Below, in pieces: positions 34,348-34,538 of a stretch of 34,538 bases of DNA. The position numbers and the translations under genes were made by a program. A model generated the notes under the pieces. It saw only the letters and a program-made list of their open reading frames with translations, made no database searches and was not told where the DNA came from. The DNA comes from Ghiorsea sp. (lineage in GTDB: Bacteria > Pseudomonadota > Zetaproteobacteria > Mariprofundales > Mariprofundaceae), in assembly GCA_027080505.1 (NCBI GenBank), contig JALWRX010000126.1:1-34538 (forward strand). Reading direction: 5' to 3'. Each line of letters starts with the position of its first letter. The first letter of the stretch is position 1.

Positions 34348-34538
34348 ATGAGTAACAACGTACCACAACAACACGAAGCTGCTATGCAAGAGCTACGTAA
34401 ACTCTTGTTTGAGCAAGAGTCTGCACGCATTGATAAGTTAGAAGAACTTTTAAGCAATCAAGAGCTTCATGCCCAAGAAATTGCCAAAATACTTGCTGAA
34501 GCGGTACAAATCCGCAGTCGAAGCGACAATAAATTAGG
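34348..34538 (+). CDS. N-terminal fragment of a coiled-coil protein, possibly OmpA-family-associated
   Basis: The gene starts ATG 34348 and runs off the right edge, leaving 63 codons. The visible protein begins MSNNVPQQHEAAMQELRKLLF and continues with helical text including RIDKLEELLSNQELHAQEIAKIL and AEAVQIRSRSD. The pattern (ELRKLLF, then a short coiled coil, then EIAKILAEAV) is like the N-terminus of some large OmpA-domain proteins, where a similar helix precedes a C-terminal peptidoglycan-binding domain; this is from memory and the C-terminus is not visible. It resembles the start of the preceding gene. The Shine-Dalgarno is weak. Confidence 0.5.
   Translation, partial: MSNNVPQQHEAAMQELRKLLFEQESARIDKLEELLSNQELHAQEIAKILAEAVQIRSRSDNKL

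Overview
This window looks like a housekeeping stretch of a Pseudomonadota chromosome of moderate to low GC. The murA-hisGDBH run, rpsF-priB-rpsR-DUF2232-rplI-dnaB, glyA-nrdR, pcm-YqaA-nlpD and mltB-rlpA-dacA-dat are typical proteobacterial neighbourhoods. Lipoprotein, outer-membrane and murein-processing genes indicate a Gram-negative envelope. The exact lineage cannot be fixed by eye. A deep-branching group such as Zetaproteobacteria would fit (priB present, short-form HisG, scattered his genes), but this is a low-confidence guess. I see no tRNA, rRNA, CRISPR array, insertion sequence, prophage or integrase.

Layout. At 1-5.8 kb, mostly minus strand, lies an envelope cluster: mltB, rlpA, a LOG-family gene, an RluA-family pseudouridine synthase, dacA, dat and a truncated HAD phosphatase. 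One small plus-strand gene interrupts it. At 6.0-6.8 kb is a cyclic-nucleotide-binding/FHA fusion. At 6.8-10 kb (minus) are pcm, a YqaA/DedA membrane protein, an NlpD-like LysM-M23 lipoprotein, grpE and a DUF523 gene. At 10.1-11.7 kb (plus) are hisC and dksA, ending at a bidirectional terminator shared with nrdR. At 11.8-14.6 kb (minus) are glyA-nrdR and a SPOUT methyltransferase-rplS pair. At 14.8-17.3 kb (minus) is an exported pair, a TPR/beta-barrel protein followed by a FecR-domain protein; this is the least housekeeping-like part of the window. At 17.5-19.9 kb are gltA (minus) and a plus-strand glutaredoxin and response regulator. From 31.7 kb down to 19.9 kb is a long co-directional minus run: ion channel, murA, hisG, hisD, hisB, hisH, fabI, aroC, then rpsF through dnaB. 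At 32.0-34.5 kb (plus) are dapD with its terminator, a HAD-IIA phosphatase and two coiled-coil genes, the last cut by the window edge.

How the genes work together. MltB, RlpA, DacA, the NlpD-like peptidase, MurA and DapD all act in making or remodelling peptidoglycan, and Dat can supply D-amino acids. HisG, HisD, HisB, HisH and HisC cover part of histidine synthesis; hisA, hisF, hisI/E and a HisZ partner must lie elsewhere. DksA, NrdR, the response regulator and the cNMP/FHA protein are regulatory. Many genes overlap by 1-20 bases, and several use GTG or TTG starts, so starts were re-chosen from Shine-Dalgarno sequences, family lengths and neighbouring stop codons.

The best leads for something undescribed are the FecR/TPR-barrel pair, a voltage-gated channel with a calcium-like selectivity filter, a cyclic-nucleotide domain lacking its phosphate-binding arginine, a structured rpsF leader, and the two coiled-coil genes at the right edge. 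None is proven novel; each is a hypothesis with a stated test.
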